Shown: positions 53,317 through 62,046, counted from the stretch's first letter. The stretch: 64,000 bases of DNA from Nocardia seriolae NBRC 15557 (GCF_007990715.1 NZ_BJWY01000018.1:20372-84371); one strand, 5' to 3'. Notes: generated by a model from the letters alone, not told the origin. Numbers and translations: made by a program.

Positions 53317-53967
53317 TCACACGCTGATCGTCATCGCCCCGCCCGCCCACTCCGGCCAGCCGGGCGAGCGGCCCAGGACCGAGAGAATCCGGTCCAGACC
53401 CGAGACGTTCGGGGCATCGACTTCCGGCGCGAAGGACGCGCCGGGCTGCGACCGGGCCGCACCGCCCGGCACCGCCGCCGCCACCGGCAGGCCCGCGCTC
53501 AGCAGCTCGTCATCGAATTCGACGGTCACGCCCAGCGCCCGCGCCACGTCCCAGGTGTGCACGATGTAGTCGATGAAGTGAAAGCTGATGGCCAGCGGCG
53601 CGGGAATCACTATGCCGCCCCGGATCTCCGGCAGCGGAAGCTGCCGCTCCAGCACGCCGGGTTCGGCGAAGGCGGCCAGCACGACCTCCGCCGCGGCCCG
53701 GTACTCACCGACCGGATCGTCACCGAGCGGCTGCGGCTTCCACAGCGCGATATCGCCCTCACCCCGTGCGGCGGCGGCGAAGCCGTGATGCTGAATGATC
53801 ATGTGCTCCAACAGATCTCGCAGATCCCAGCCCGCGCACGGCGTGGGCACGGCCAGGTCCGCCGCGGTCATGCCCGCGACCACCTCGATGCTGGCGCGCA
53901 CCGCCCGTGCATCCAACGCGATCAGTTCGGTCCCGGATCCCAGTAATTCTTCATAGGTGCTTATCAT
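53317..53967 (-). CDS. TIGR03086-type protein (mycothiol maleylpyruvate isomerase/DinB fold)
   Basis: The 216-residue protein has the DinB-like four-helix bundle: LIALDARAVRASIEVVAGMTAADLAVPTPCAGWDLRDLLEHMIIQHHGFAAAARGE, then WKPQPLGDDPVGEYRAAAEVVLAAFAEPG and ISFHFIDYIVHTWDVARALG. The PTPCAGWDLRDLLEHM and HTWDVARALG segments are diagnostic for TIGR03086, whose conserved histidines bind a metal in mycothiol-dependent relatives. ATG at 53967 has only a weak ribosome-binding site. It is divergent from the TrpB2 gene. The reaction is unknown. Confidence 0.82.
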   Translation of the reverse strand: MISTYEELLGSGTELIALDARAVRASIEVVAGMTAADLAVPTPCAGWDLRDLLEHMIIQHHGFAAAARGEGDIALWKPQPLGDDPVGEYRAAAEVVLAAFAEPGVLERQLPLPEIRGGIVIPAPLAISFHFIDYIVHTWDVARALGVTVEFDDELLSAGLPVAAAVPGGAARSQPGASFAPEVDAPNVSGLDRILSVLGRSPGWPEWAGGAMTISV

Positions 53968-54087
53968 ACGCACCAGCTTACTAACTGGGATCGACGAGCG
54001 ACAGGGTAAATCCGACGAATTCGACACCACCGGTCCGATCTCGGGAGGACCCTGGACGGACAGTCGATTCGAGCCGGGAGGGCTCCC

Positions 54088-55449
54088 GTGGACGAGCGCA
54101 CCAAGATCACACTGGACGAATCCGAGATCCCCCGGCGGTGGTACAACGTCATCCCCGACCTGCCCGCGCCACCGCCGCCGCCCCTGCACCCCGGCACCCG
54201 GGAGCCCGTCGGACCGCAGGATCTGGCACCCCTGTTCCCGATGGAGCTCATCCGGCAGGAGGTGAGCACCGAGAGCTATATCGAGATTCCGGACGAGGTC
54301 ATCGACGTGTACCGGCTGTGGCGGCCGACGCCGCTGTACCGGGCGCGGCGGCTGGAACGGGCGCTCGGCACCCCGGCGCGCATTTACTACAAGTGCGAAG
54401 GCGTCTCCCCCGCGGGCTCACACAAGCCGAATACCGCTGTCCCGCAGGCGTTCTACAACTTCGCCGAGGGCACCCGCCGCCTCACCACCGAGACCGGGGC
54501 GGGCCAGTGGGGCAGCGCGCTCGCCTTCGCCTGCGCCCAGTACGGCATCGACTGCGAGGTGTGGATGGTGCGCGCCTCCTACGACCAGAAGCCGCACCGG
54601 CGCACCCTCATGCAGACCTGGGGCGCGACCGTGCACGCCAGCCCCTCACCGGTCACCGCAGCGGGCGCGAAAATCCTTGCCGACGACCCGAATTCGCCGG
54701 GCAGCCTGGGCATCGCCATCCGCGAGGCCGTGGAGGTGGCCGCGGCCGACCCGGACACCCGCTATGCCCTGGGCAGCGTGCTCAATCACGTGCTGCTGCA
54801 TCAGACGGTCATCGGCGAGGAAGCCCTGAAACAGTTCGCCGCGGCGGGCGAGCGGCCACCCGACATGATCGTCGGCTGCACCGGCGGGGGCTCCAATTTC
54901 GCGGGCCTGTTCCTGCCGTTCCTGCGCGAAAAGCTCTCCGGCCGAGCCGATCCCGTCATCCGTGCCGTCGAGCCCGCCGCCTGCCCGTCCTTCACCCGCG
55001 GCATCTACGCCTACGACTTCGGCGACACCGCCGGCTTCACCCCGCTCATGAAGATGCACACTCTCGGCCACGACTTCATCCCCGACCCGGTGCACGCGGG
55101 CGGCCTGCGCTACCACGGCATGTCACCGCTGCTCTCGCACATGTACGAACTCGGCCTGTTCGAGGCGGTGGCCAAGCAGCAGCGTGAATGCTTCGCCGCG
55201 GCAGTCACATTCGCGAGGACAGAGGGCATCCTCCCGGCCCCGGAGCCCTCCCACGCCTTGGCCGCGGTCATCGAAGAGGCCAAGCGCTGCAAGGAATCCG
55301 GCGAGGAAAAGGTCCTGCTGACCGCCCTGTGCGGCCACGGCCACTTCGACATGACCGCCTACGAGCGCTACCTCGCGGGCGAAGTCCCCGACTTCGAACT
55401 CCCCCAGCCCCGCATCGACGCCGCCCTGGCGTCCCTCCCCAAGGTCTGA
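54088..55449 (+). CDS. trpB2: TrpB2-type tryptophan synthase beta-like PLP enzyme
   Basis: The 453-residue protein belongs to the TrpB2 group, which has an extended N-terminus: [47 protein letters not shown]. The PLP lysine is Lys113 in [18 protein letters not shown], the phosphate loop is [17 protein letters not shown], and [17 protein letters not shown] residues precede it. TrpB2 proteins convert serine and indole to tryptophan without a strict need for TrpA and may salvage indole. No other trp gene is adjacent, fitting a stand-alone salvage role. GTG at 54088 follows GGAGGGCTCCC. Confidence 0.92.
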   Translation: MDERTKITLDESEIPRRWYNVIPDLPAPPPPPLHPGTREPVGPQDLAPLFPMELIRQEVSTESYIEIPDEVIDVYRLWRPTPLYRARRLERALGTPARIYYKCEGVSPAGSHKPNTAVPQAFYNFAEGTRRLTTETGAGQWGSALAFACAQYGIDCEVWMVRASYDQKPHRRTLMQTWGATVHASPSPVTAAGAKILADDPNSPGSLGIAIREAVEVAAADPDTRYALGSVLNHVLLHQTVIGEEALKQFAAAGERPPDMIVGCTGGGSNFAGLFLPFLREKLSGRADPVIRAVEPAACPSFTRGIYAYDFGDTAGFTPLMKMHTLGHDFIPDPVHAGGLRYHGMSPLLSHMYELGLFEAVAKQQRECFAAAVTFARTEGILPAPEPSHALAAVIEEAKRCKESGEEKVLLTALCGHGHFDMTAYERYLAGEVPDFELPQPRIDAALASLPKV

Positions 55450-55453
55450 ACAA

Positions 55454-55513
55454 GATCAGGGAGCTCTCACCGAGGAATTTCGTCCGATTCCCCTCGGTGA
55501 GAGCTCCCTGATC
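55454..55513. terminator. 60-nt bidirectional terminator with a 22-bp perfect stem
   Basis: The arms 55454-55475 and 55492-55513 are perfectly complementary over 22 bp (GATCAGGGAGCTCTCACC... and its inverse), and the 16-nt loop can pair further through GGAAT/ATTCC. It separates trpB2 from the convergent thioredoxin-like gene (stop at 55521). It is much longer than a usual terminator. Confidence 0.75.
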
Positions 55514-55520
55514 TCGAATC

Positions 55521-56420
55521 TCAGTAGAGGGCGGCGGCGAGTTTGCGGCGGGCGGCGACCACGATGGGGTCGGCGGGGTCGAAGAGTTCGAAGAGTTCGA
55601 GCAGGTGGGTGCGGGCGCGGGTGCGGTCGTCGCCGGCGGTGCGCTTGACCTGGGCGATGAGGCGGTCGAAGGCGGCTTCGGGGTTCTGGTTGAACATTTC
55701 CAGGTCGGCGGCGGCGATGGCGGCGTCCAGGTCGGCCGGGTCGGCGTCGGACTTGGCCAGGGCGTCGGGGTCGAGTTCCTGTACGCGGGAAAGGAATTGG
55801 ACCTGGCGCAGCGCGGCTTTCGCCTCGGCATTGTTCGGCTCGGCGGTCAGGATGTCCTGGTAGCCGGCGATGGCGGCCTCGAAATCGCCACGCTCCAAGG
55901 CTTCTTCGGCGGCGACGAAGCGCGGGTCCTCGGGGACCTCGGGCTCGGCCTCAGCGCCCGCGCCGACACCGGGGAGCTTGCCGCGCACGGCGTCCACGAC
56001 GGCGGCGATCCAGCCGGTCACCTGCTCCTCGGGCTGATTGCCGGTGAAGTCGGCCAGCGGCTGGCCGGCGGCCACCGCGACCACGGTCGGAATGCCCTGC
56101 ACGCCGAAGGCCTGCGCGATGCGCATATTGGCCTCGGCCTCGACGGTGGCCAGATCCCAGTCGCCACCGGGGACGACCAGCTTCTCCAGCAGCTTCACCA
56201 GTTCGATGCTGCCCGGGCTGCGCTGCGAGTACAGCACCACCACCACGGGCACCTGGGTGGAGCGCCGCAGCACCCGCTCCTCGAAATTGGCCTCGGTGAC
56301 GGCGTGGTCACCCGGGACATCTCCCGCTGCGGCAACCGGCTGCTTGAGGGCGGACAGGTCAACCGCGCCCGACATGGCGGCGGCTGCGGCGGCGGAAGGA
56401 CGGCGTGCAGGTCGAGTCAC
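55521..56420 (-). CDS. YbbN-like thioredoxin-fold protein without redox cysteines, with TPR tail
   Basis: The 299-residue protein corresponds to Rv1324. A thioredoxin domain (about 38-150: AVTEANFEERVLRRSTQVPVVVVLYSQRSPGSIELVKLLEKL, then QAFGVQGIPTVVAVAAGQPLADFTGNQPEEQV) is followed by TPR-like helices (FVAAEEALERGDFEAAIAGYQDILTAEPNNAEAKAALRQV). The active-site CxxC is replaced by SQRS, so it cannot act as a disulfide reductase; this is the CnoX/YbbN type, whose members act as co-chaperones. GTG at 56420. It is 13 bp downstream of a DUF3817 gene. Confidence 0.87.
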   Translation of the reverse strand: MTRPARRPSAAAAAAMSGAVDLSALKQPVAAAGDVPGDHAVTEANFEERVLRRSTQVPVVVVLYSQRSPGSIELVKLLEKLVVPGGDWDLATVEAEANMRIAQAFGVQGIPTVVAVAAGQPLADFTGNQPEEQVTGWIAAVVDAVRGKLPGVGAGAEAEPEVPEDPRFVAAEEALERGDFEAAIAGYQDILTAEPNNAEAKAALRQVQFLSRVQELDPDALAKSDADPADLDAAIAAADLEMFNQNPEAAFDRLIAQVKRTAGDDRTRARTHLLELFELFDPADPIVVAARRKLAAALY

Positions 56421-56433
56421 GACATCCAGTTTG

Positions 56434-56805
56434 TCACGAAGCGGCGGCCGCGGGTGCCGCGCCTCGGCTCAACTCCTCCAGCTGACCGGAGTTGATCGCC
56501 CAGCGCTCGAACCACACGGAGGTGAAAGGCACCACCGCGGACGCCAGCGCCAGACCGGTCGTCTTGCCGGGCCACTCGTACTCGCGCGAGGCCAGCAGGC
56601 AGTTGATGGCATAGGCCAGGAACACGATCCCGTGCAGCATGCCGAACACCATCACGGGCCACTTGATCGGCTGATCGGCGATGCCCAGCGCATCCGCCCG
56701 CTTCAGCGCCGACCCGATGAACAGCAGCACCCAGGAAGGAACTTCCAGCAGACCGAAGAACCGCACACGCTTCGCGACCGTAGACAGGTCGAACAGATCA
56801 CCCAT
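56434..56805 (-). CDS. DUF3817 membrane protein (second copy in the window)
   Basis: The 123-residue protein has three helices: VAKRVRFFGLLEVPSWVLLFIGSALKR, IKWPVMVFGMLHGIVFLAYAINCLL and TTGLALASAVVPFTSVWFERWAINSG. The LLEVPSWVLLF and GMLHGIVFLAY motifs identify DUF3817. It shares its fold with the protein at 27537-27956. Start at 56805 (MGDLFDLSTVA); an ATG three codons earlier is possible. Function unknown. Confidence 0.82.
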   Translation of the reverse strand: MGDLFDLSTVAKRVRFFGLLEVPSWVLLFIGSALKRADALGIADQPIKWPVMVFGMLHGIVFLAYAINCLLASREYEWPGKTTGLALASAVVPFTSVWFERWAINSGQLEELSRGAAPAAAAS

Positions 56806-56854
56806 GGTGACCATTCTGCCGGACGGCTACGACGGCCCGTAGTGGAGCTGGTCA

Positions 56855-56873
56855 CACCCGCTTTCAGCGGGTG
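56855..56873. other. Small perfect hairpin
   Basis: CACCCGCT (56855-56862) pairs with AGCGGGTG (56866-56873) around TTC, in the 212-bp gap between the DUF3817 gene start and the thiolase terminator. Probably an additional terminator; no other function is suggested. Confidence 0.45.
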
Positions 56874-56967
56874 AGGAGATTTTCGGGGGCCTTGCCCCAA
56901 ACCCCCGAAGGCAGGAATTCGCGGCGACGCCCCCAACTCCGACGAAACCGCTCGCCCTCAAAACCGA

Positions 56968-56998
56968 ACGGCCCCGGCTCATTTCGAGCCGGGGCCGT
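56968..56998 (-). terminator. Terminator hairpin after fadA4
   Basis: A perfect 13-bp stem, ACGGCCCCGGCTC (56968-56980) with its complement (56986-56998), closes an ATTTC loop. It lies 19 bp downstream of the thiolase stop on the minus strand. Confidence 0.8.
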
Positions 56999-57017
56999 CG
57001 GTCATAGCCGAAACCGC

Positions 57018-58202
57018 TTACTTGACGCGGACGATGAGGGCGTCGCCCTGGCCGCCGCCACCGCACAGGGCGGCCGCGCCGATGCCGCCGCCGCGGCGCT
57101 TCAGCTCCAGCGCCAGGTGCAGGACGATGCGGGCACCGGACATGCCCAGCGGGTGTCCGATGGAGATGGCGCCGCCGTTGACGTTGACCTTCTCCGGGTC
57201 GATGCCGAGCTTGCGGGTGGAGGCGATGCCGACGGCGGCGAAGGCCTCGTTGATCTCGACCAGATCCAGCTCGGCAGGCGAAATGCCTTCCTTGGCACAG
57301 GCTTTGGCGATGGCGTTGGCGGGCGGCTCCTGCAGGGAGGAGTCCGGACCGGCGACGACACCGGCCGCGCCGATCTCGGCGATCCAGCTCAGGCCCAGCT
57401 CCTCGGCCTTGGCCTTGGACATGACGACCACCGCGGCCGCGCCGTCGGAGATCTGCGAGGCCGAACCGGCGGTGATGGAGCCGTCCTTGCGGAAGGCCGG
57501 GCGCAGCTTGCCCAGCGACTCGGCGGTGGTGTCGGCGCGGATGCCCTCGTCCTCGGCGAACTGGATCGGGTCGCCCTTGCGCTGCGGGATGGCGACCGGC
57601 GCGACCTCGTCGGTGAAGACGCCGTTCTTCCAAGCGGCGGCGGCCTTCTGGTGCGAGGCGGCGGCGAAGGCGTCCTGCTCCTCGCGGCTGATCTTGTCGG
57701 TGTCATTGCGCTGCTCGGTGAGCGCGCCCATGGCCTGGTCGGTGAAGATGTCGTAGAGGCCGTCGAAGGCCATGCTGTCGCGCAGGTTGACGTCGCCGTA
57801 CTTGTAGCCCTCGCGGCTCTTCTCCAGCAGGTGCGGGGCGTTGGTCATGGACTCCTGGCCACCGGCCACCACGATCTCGTACTCGCCCGCGCGAATCAGC
57901 TGGTCCGCCAACGCGATTGCGTTGATACCGGACAGGCACACCTTGTTGATGGTGAGCGCCGGGACATCCATCGGAATACCGGCGGCCGCCGCGGCCTGCC
58001 GGGCCGGGATCTGCCCCGCGCCCGCGGTGAGCACCTGGCCCATGATCACGTAGTCGACCTGCTCGGGCGCGACCCCGCCCTTCTCCAGCGCCGCCTTGAT
58101 GGCGATGCCGCCCAGGTCGGAGCCGCTGAAGCCCTTCAGCGATCCGAGCAGCCGGCCGACCGGGGTGCGCGCGCCGGAGACGATGACGGAGGTGGTGGAC
58201 AC
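57018..58202 (-). CDS. fadA4: Acetyl-CoA C-acetyltransferase (thiolase)
   Basis: The 394-residue thiolase is in the place of M. tuberculosis Rv1323. The acyl-accepting Cys89 is in [16 protein letters not shown], the His in [21 protein letters not shown], and the second Cys in [30 protein letters not shown] is also present. It condenses or cleaves acetoacetyl-CoA. GTG at 58202 ([20 protein letters not shown]) was chosen as the family N-terminus, preceded by GAGG. It is divergent from the methylmalonyl-CoA epimerase gene, 116 bp apart. Confidence 0.93.
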   Translation of the reverse strand: MSTTSVIVSGARTPVGRLLGSLKGFSGSDLGGIAIKAALEKGGVAPEQVDYVIMGQVLTAGAGQIPARQAAAAAGIPMDVPALTINKVCLSGINAIALADQLIRAGEYEIVVAGGQESMTNAPHLLEKSREGYKYGDVNLRDSMAFDGLYDIFTDQAMGALTEQRNDTDKISREEQDAFAAASHQKAAAAWKNGVFTDEVAPVAIPQRKGDPIQFAEDEGIRADTTAESLGKLRPAFRKDGSITAGSASQISDGAAAVVVMSKAKAEELGLSWIAEIGAAGVVAGPDSSLQEPPANAIAKACAKEGISPAELDLVEINEAFAAVGIASTRKLGIDPEKVNVNGGAISIGHPLGMSGARIVLHLALELKRRGGGIGAAALCGGGGQGDALIVRVK

Positions 58203-58318
58203 GATGAGGGCCTCGCTTACGTCGTATGGGTGCCGCGCCGCCAACCATCGGAGCGGTACTCCACGGTAACTCCCGGCACTTCGGGCAGGGTATGTGGGTG
58301 CGCACTACCGTTCGTGGT

Positions 58319-58909
58319 GTGAGCAATACCGAGAACACGACGGCGGCGCCGTCAACGAACACCGTGGCGGTGCCGTCAACGAACACCGTGGCGGTGCCGT
58401 CAACGAACACCGTGGCGGTGCCGTCAACGAACACCGTGGCGGTGCCGTCAACGGAGACCGAATTCATCCCGTCGGAATACGTCGTCGCAGTCGATCACGT
58501 CGGAATCGCTGTGCCCGATCTCGATTCGGCGGTCGCCTGGTACCGGGACAATCTCGGCATGGTCGAGACGCATCGGGAGATCAATGCGGCGCAGGGCGTG
58601 CACGAGGCCATGCTGTCGGTCCCCGGCACGCCCGAAGGATCGGTTGCTCTTCAGTTGCTGGCTCCGCTGAACGAGGAGTCGACGATTGCCAAGTTCATCG
58701 ATCGAAACGGGCCTGGCCTGCAGCAGCTCGCATATCGGGTCACCGATGTCGAGGCCGTTTCCGCGCAACTGCGTGAACGGGGCTTGCGTTTGCTGTACGC
58801 AGACCCCCGAGCTGGAACCGCTGGTTCCCGCATCAATTTCATCCACCCCAAGGATGCTGGCGGTGTGCTGGTGGAACTGGTCGAACCGGCGTCGAAAACT
58901 ACCCACTAG
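58319..58909 (+). CDS. mce: Methylmalonyl-CoA epimerase with a repeat-bearing N-terminus
   Basis: The 196-residue protein has a glyoxalase/VOC-fold core from about residue 55: YVVAVDHVGIAVPDLDSAVAWYRDNLGMVETHREINAAQGVHEAMLSVP, and FIDRNGPGLQQLAYRVTDVEAV through INFIHPKDAGGVLVELVEP. The metal ligands are His in DHVGIAV, Gln in LQQLAYRV and Glu in VELVEP. It interconverts (2R)- and (2S)-methylmalonyl-CoA in propionate metabolism. The first 50 residues contain four perfect NTVAVPST repeats encoded by 24-bp units, absent from the M. tuberculosis homologue as I remember it. GTG at 58319 is assumed; a downstream start within the repeats is possible. The symbol is the enzyme abbreviation, unrelated to the mce operon. 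Confidence 0.87.
   Translation: MSNTENTTAAPSTNTVAVPSTNTVAVPSTNTVAVPSTNTVAVPSTETEFIPSEYVVAVDHVGIAVPDLDSAVAWYRDNLGMVETHREINAAQGVHEAMLSVPGTPEGSVALQLLAPLNEESTIAKFIDRNGPGLQQLAYRVTDVEAVSAQLRERGLRLLYADPRAGTAGSRINFIHPKDAGGVLVELVEPASKTTH
58351..58446 (+). repeat. Four perfect 24-bp tandem repeats
   Basis: GTCAACGAACACCGTGGCGG plus TGCC is repeated at 58351, 58375, 58399 and 58423, followed by a partial fifth copy (GTCAACG). The unit is in frame with the epimerase gene and encodes NTVAVPST with rotation. Perfect identity at the DNA level indicates recent expansion by slippage. Confidence 0.9.
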
Positions 58910-58995
58910 TACCGGGATCCGGCACCCTAAAGAGGCTGTAACAACATTCGCGGTCGGGTCACCATCAGTGGTCGTCAGGCTGTAGTTTGTGGGGC

Positions 58996-59964
58996 ATGTC
59001 GTCCACTGAGCCCGATCGTAATCGCTTCGTTGCACTGCCCTTTACCGTTGTGCGGAAGGGCTATGACCGTGACGAGGTGCGTAACTACTTCGACCGTTTT
59101 GATGCCGAGCTAAGGGTCACCGCCACCGACCGCGATGCCGCCGCCGCGCAGGCCCGCAATCTGGCGGCCCAGCTCGAGGATGCCCGAGACGAGATCGACG
59201 AGCTCCGTAAGGAGGTCGACCGGCTCTCGGTGCCGCCGACCACCGCCGAAGGCATGTCCGATCGCATCTCCCGCATGCTGCGCCTGGCCTCCGACGAGGC
59301 CTCCGAGGTGCGCGCGCAGGCCCAGGCCGAGGCCGCCGAGATGATCTCGATCGCCGAGCAGCAGGCCACCGAAATGCGTGGGAAGTACGAATCGCTCCTC
59401 TCCGAAACCAAGGAGAAGCGCGAAGCGCTCGAAATCGAATTCGAGCAGACCCTCGCGAACGCGCGCTCCGAGTCCGCCAAGATCGTCGAAGCCGCCAATG
59501 CCGAGGCCGACCGCCTCACCAAGGAGTCCGAGGCCAAGCGCAAGGCCACGCAGCAGGACTTCGAGGTCACCATGGCCGAGCGTCGCACCAAGCTCACCCG
59601 CGCCATGGAGGAGCTGGAGGCCACCTCGCGCGCCGAGGCCGCCCAGCGCATCAAGGACGCCACCGACGAGGCCAACCGCCTCATCACCTCGGCGACCAAC
59701 ACCGCCGATCGAAAGATCGCGCACGCCAAGGAACTCGCCGAGGAAATGCGCGTGCTGCGCGGCCGCGTCCTGGCCCAGCTGCTCGGCATCCGCGGCCAGC
59801 TCGACTCCGTCCCGGCCATGCTCGCCGCCGTCAACCGCGAGAGCGAACTCCTCGACGGCGCACCGGAACAGCGCTCCATCAAGGGCGGCCGCAAGGCCAT
59901 CGCCGACGCCCGTGACGACGACGACCTTGTCGACGAGCGCGAAAACGCCGACATCTCCAGCTAA
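58996..59964 (+). CDS. DivIVA-domain coiled-coil protein
   Basis: The 322-residue protein begins with a DivIVA-like membrane-targeting domain, NRFVALPFTVVRKGYDRDEVRNYFDRFDAEL, followed by an almost continuous coiled coil (residues about 35-260) rich in Ala, Glu, Lys and Arg, and a charged tail (RDDDDLVDERENADISS). Such proteins assemble at poles or septa and organise tip growth or division in actinobacteria. The canonical Wag31/DivIVA is normally in the dcw cluster, so this is a paralogue. ATG at 58996. It stands alone between the epimerase and a terminator. Confidence 0.82.
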   Translation: MSSTEPDRNRFVALPFTVVRKGYDRDEVRNYFDRFDAELRVTATDRDAAAAQARNLAAQLEDARDEIDELRKEVDRLSVPPTTAEGMSDRISRMLRLASDEASEVRAQAQAEAAEMISIAEQQATEMRGKYESLLSETKEKREALEIEFEQTLANARSESAKIVEAANAEADRLTKESEAKRKATQQDFEVTMAERRTKLTRAMEELEATSRAEAAQRIKDATDEANRLITSATNTADRKIAHAKELAEEMRVLRGRVLAQLLGIRGQLDSVPAMLAAVNRESELLDGAPEQRSIKGGRKAIADARDDDDLVDERENADISS

Positions 59965-59997
59965 TTCACCGACCCGGGCGACAACCCGCATCCGTTC

Positions 59998-60029
59998 GAA
60001 GGCCGCTTCTCTTCCGGGAAGCGGCCTTC
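59998..60029 (+). terminator. Terminator hairpin after the DivIVA-like gene
   Basis: GAAGGCCGCTTC (59998-60009) pairs with GAAGCGGCCTTC (60018-60029) around an 8-nt loop, followed by CTTATG. It is 34 bp after the stop. Confidence 0.75.
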
Positions 60030-60145
60030 CTTATGCCCGCAGTCGCCCGCGCCCGCTCACCACAGGCCGAATCGCATCGGCCGCTCACCGGAATCGCTTG
60101 GGCCGCTGGACTTTCGGGATCCTAGGGTTCTCGGTCGCGCCGCGA

Positions 60146-60712
60146 TCAGCGCCGAAATTGCTTGGGGCGCTGCTCGTCCGGGATCTCCGGGTGCTGGACG
60201 TACCATTCCCGGACGGCAACGACGGCACGAGCCTCATCGGGTCCCAGATAGCGGCCCAGCGACGTCACCAACAGGGCCAAGAGCCAGCCGACGACGAAGA
60301 ACTGACCGACGAACAGCAAGAGCACGGCAATCGGCGAGCCACCGAGACCGGCAGCGCCGAGCGCGAGACCCGCTCCGGCTCCACCCGTCCGGCTTCCCGC
60401 GGTCGCCGCCGCCGCGGTCCCGCCCGCCAAGATCCGGCTCTCCTCCCGCCGCTGCTGCAGCACGGACCTGAAACCCATCACCAGACTCCAGCCGAACCCG
60501 AGCGCGATCAGCGTCAGCAATACGATCCGCCCCCACGACCGGGTGTTCTCGACGATCATCGAGACGACGATTGCGGAGATCCACACGGGAAACACGCCCA
60601 CCAGGAGGAAGACGAACAAGAACCGCACCCGTCGGAGCCAATAGCCGACCCCGCGTACGTACCAGGACCGCCCCAGTAGCGGAACCTTGGGGATGTCGGG
60701 CTGGGTGATCAC
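60146..60712 (-). CDS. Membrane protein with three predicted helices, function unknown
   Basis: The 188-residue product begins VITQPDIPKVPLLGRSWYVRGVGYWLRR and has helices at about 29-52 (VRFLFVFLLVGVFPVWISAIVVSMI), 60-80 (GRIVLLTLIALGFGWSLVMG) and 122-146 (SPIAVLLLFVGQFFVVGWLLALL). A Gly/Ala-rich loop lies between the last two. GTG at 60712 was chosen for GGAG six bases upstream; in-frame ATGs at 60724 and 60727 are alternatives. It begins 19 bp after the toxin-like remnant and is probably co-transcribed with it. I do not recognise the family. Confidence 0.6.
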   Translation of the reverse strand: MITQPDIPKVPLLGRSWYVRGVGYWLRRVRFLFVFLLVGVFPVWISAIVVSMIVENTRSWGRIVLLTLIALGFGWSLVMGFRSVLQQRREESRILAGGTAAAATAGSRTGGAGAGLALGAAGLGGSPIAVLLLFVGQFFVVGWLLALLVTSLGRYLGPDEARAVVAVREWYVQHPEIPDEQRPKQFRR

Positions 60713-60731
60713 CGTCGACTCCATCATTCGG

Positions 60732-61600
60732 TCAGAAGATCTTGTGCCAGAGTTTGGTCGTCGCACCCGAGGCGCTCTTCCAGCGGTCCTTCATGTCGTC
60801 ACCGGCGTTGGACAGGGTGTTCGCCGAACCGTATTTCAGACCACCCCACCACGATCATGGATATCTTCCGCCCAATGCTCGTGAAATCCCTCGAACGCCA
60901 CGTCGCCGACACCGACAACCACCGGCCAAGGCCAGACCCGAGCCGGTGCGGTGACGCTCAGCGCCGCGGCCCCTGCGGTAATCCCGACCCTCCAGGCGGC
61001 ACCGGCACCCAGACCGATCGCGGCGGCACCGTAGTCATAAGCGCGGGCAGAATCCGGATTCTGCCCCTTCAGGAAGCTCAGCGATTCGGGAGCTAGCTTC
61101 TCCAGTTCGGACAGGAACTTGTCCACATCACCAACCTTGGCGTTCAACGCATTCGACAGCGGCAACTCGCCCTTTCCGTTCTCCGCCGCGGCAAGCTCGG
61201 TCTCCAGGTCCTTCAGGTCCCTGACCGCGTCGATGTGGCCGAGGCCGACCGGATCGTCGAAGGGCATGGGTTCGGCCTTGGCGGCGTATGCGTCGTGGGC
61301 GGTGTTCCAGTCGGCGAGGGTGACGCGTTTGTCCCGGGAGAAGTCGGCGACGTGGCCCGTCGGTACGATCGGCTTGACGATGTCACCGATGGCCTTGGCG
61401 GCCTGCAGACGGAAGCCGCGCGCCAATCGAATTGCGGCGGCATAGGTTTCGACATTGTCCTGTTGGGCCTGGCGGGCGTCCGTGGCAGCCGGGGAGTCGG
61501 GATCGCCGGTGATGACAAGGGGTAGAGGCTTGCCGTCCGCGCTGATTTGCGCATCCTTCTGCTGGGCCTCGTGCGCGGCGTTGTCAAAGTCGGCCTCGAT
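60732..61600 (-). pseudogene. Remnant of an ESX/WXG100-associated toxin-like protein, broken at both ends
   Basis: The main frame (about 61600 down to 60836) reads ADFDNAAHEAQQKDAQISADGKPLPLVITGDPDSPAATDARQAQ, then FSRDKRVTLADWNTAHDAYAAKAEPMPFDD, LSNALNAKVGDVDKFLSELEKLAPESLSFLKGQNPDSARAYDYGAAA and FEGFHEHWAEDIHD, a pattern seen in long alpha-helical proteins next to WXG100 systems. It then ends at a premature TGA, while the expected tail (WWGGLKYGSANTLSNAGDDMKDRWKSA...KIF) continues in another frame to a stop at 60732. One base lost near 60845 explains this. No start codon or N-terminal helical domain is present upstream, where the sequence runs into the end of the secreted-protein gene. The family link is by resemblance only. 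Confidence 0.55.
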
Positions 61601-62046
61601 TAGAACTTGCTGCCGGACACCACCGAGCACGCGATATAGCCCGCGCTGCCGGAATCGATGAGCGGGCAAGGCAATTGCTTCACTTCGACGTCCTTCGACA
61701 TCGAGCTCGTCACCGTGCCATCGGTATTCCGCTGCTCCACCACGATGTGATGTGCGCCGACGGTCGTCGGCCGCCACTGCACGCCCATCCATTGGCCGCC
61801 ATTCTCGCAGTAGGGACGTATGGCCTCGAAAGGCGACTTCCCGATCGCCGTGCCATTGTCCAGAATCCACGTCGGACCCGTGCATCCCGACGTATGTGCC
61901 CCGATGTCCCACGATTCGCCGTGGTTGTAGTCACCGACGGTGACGCTGAGCGACAGCACTTCCGCTGTCGCCACGCCCGAACCGCGGAAGGCCATCATCG
62001 TCGCCGCGGCGCCCACCACTGCCAGGCCGATATTGTTTGTTCGCAA
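61600..62046 (-). CDS. Secreted protein with four cysteines, function unknown
   Basis: The 148-residue product has a signal peptide (about 1-28, RTNNIGLAVVGAAATMMAFRGSGVATA) and a beta-rich mature domain: VLSLSVTVGDYNHGESWDIGAHTSGCTGPTWILDNGTAIG, GGQWMGVQWRPTTVGAHHIVVEQRNTDG and QLPCPLIDSGSAGYIACSVVSGS. Four cysteines may form two disulfides, and the strand pattern resembles an immunoglobulin-like fold. The start is TTG at 62046, five bases after GGGGA. Its end coincides with the beginning of the broken toxin-like frame. Exported by inference. Confidence 0.65.
   Translation of the reverse strand: MRTNNIGLAVVGAAATMMAFRGSGVATAEVLSLSVTVGDYNHGESWDIGAHTSGCTGPTWILDNGTAIGKSPFEAIRPYCENGGQWMGVQWRPTTVGAHHIVVEQRNTDGTVTSSMSKDVEVKQLPCPLIDSGSAGYIACSVVSGSKF

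Noticed and set aside
55521..56420. Classical thioredoxin
   Set aside because: The CxxC motif is absent (SQRS) and a long TPR-like tail is present, so it was called YbbN-like instead.
58351..58446. 24-bp direct repeats as a CRISPR array
   Set aside because: The units are contiguous without spacers and lie in frame inside a coding sequence; there are no cas genes.
60146..62046. Complete type VII secretion locus
   Set aside because: No EccA-E, EspG, WXG100 or PE/PPE gene is visible; only one broken toxin-like frame, a membrane protein and a secreted protein are present.
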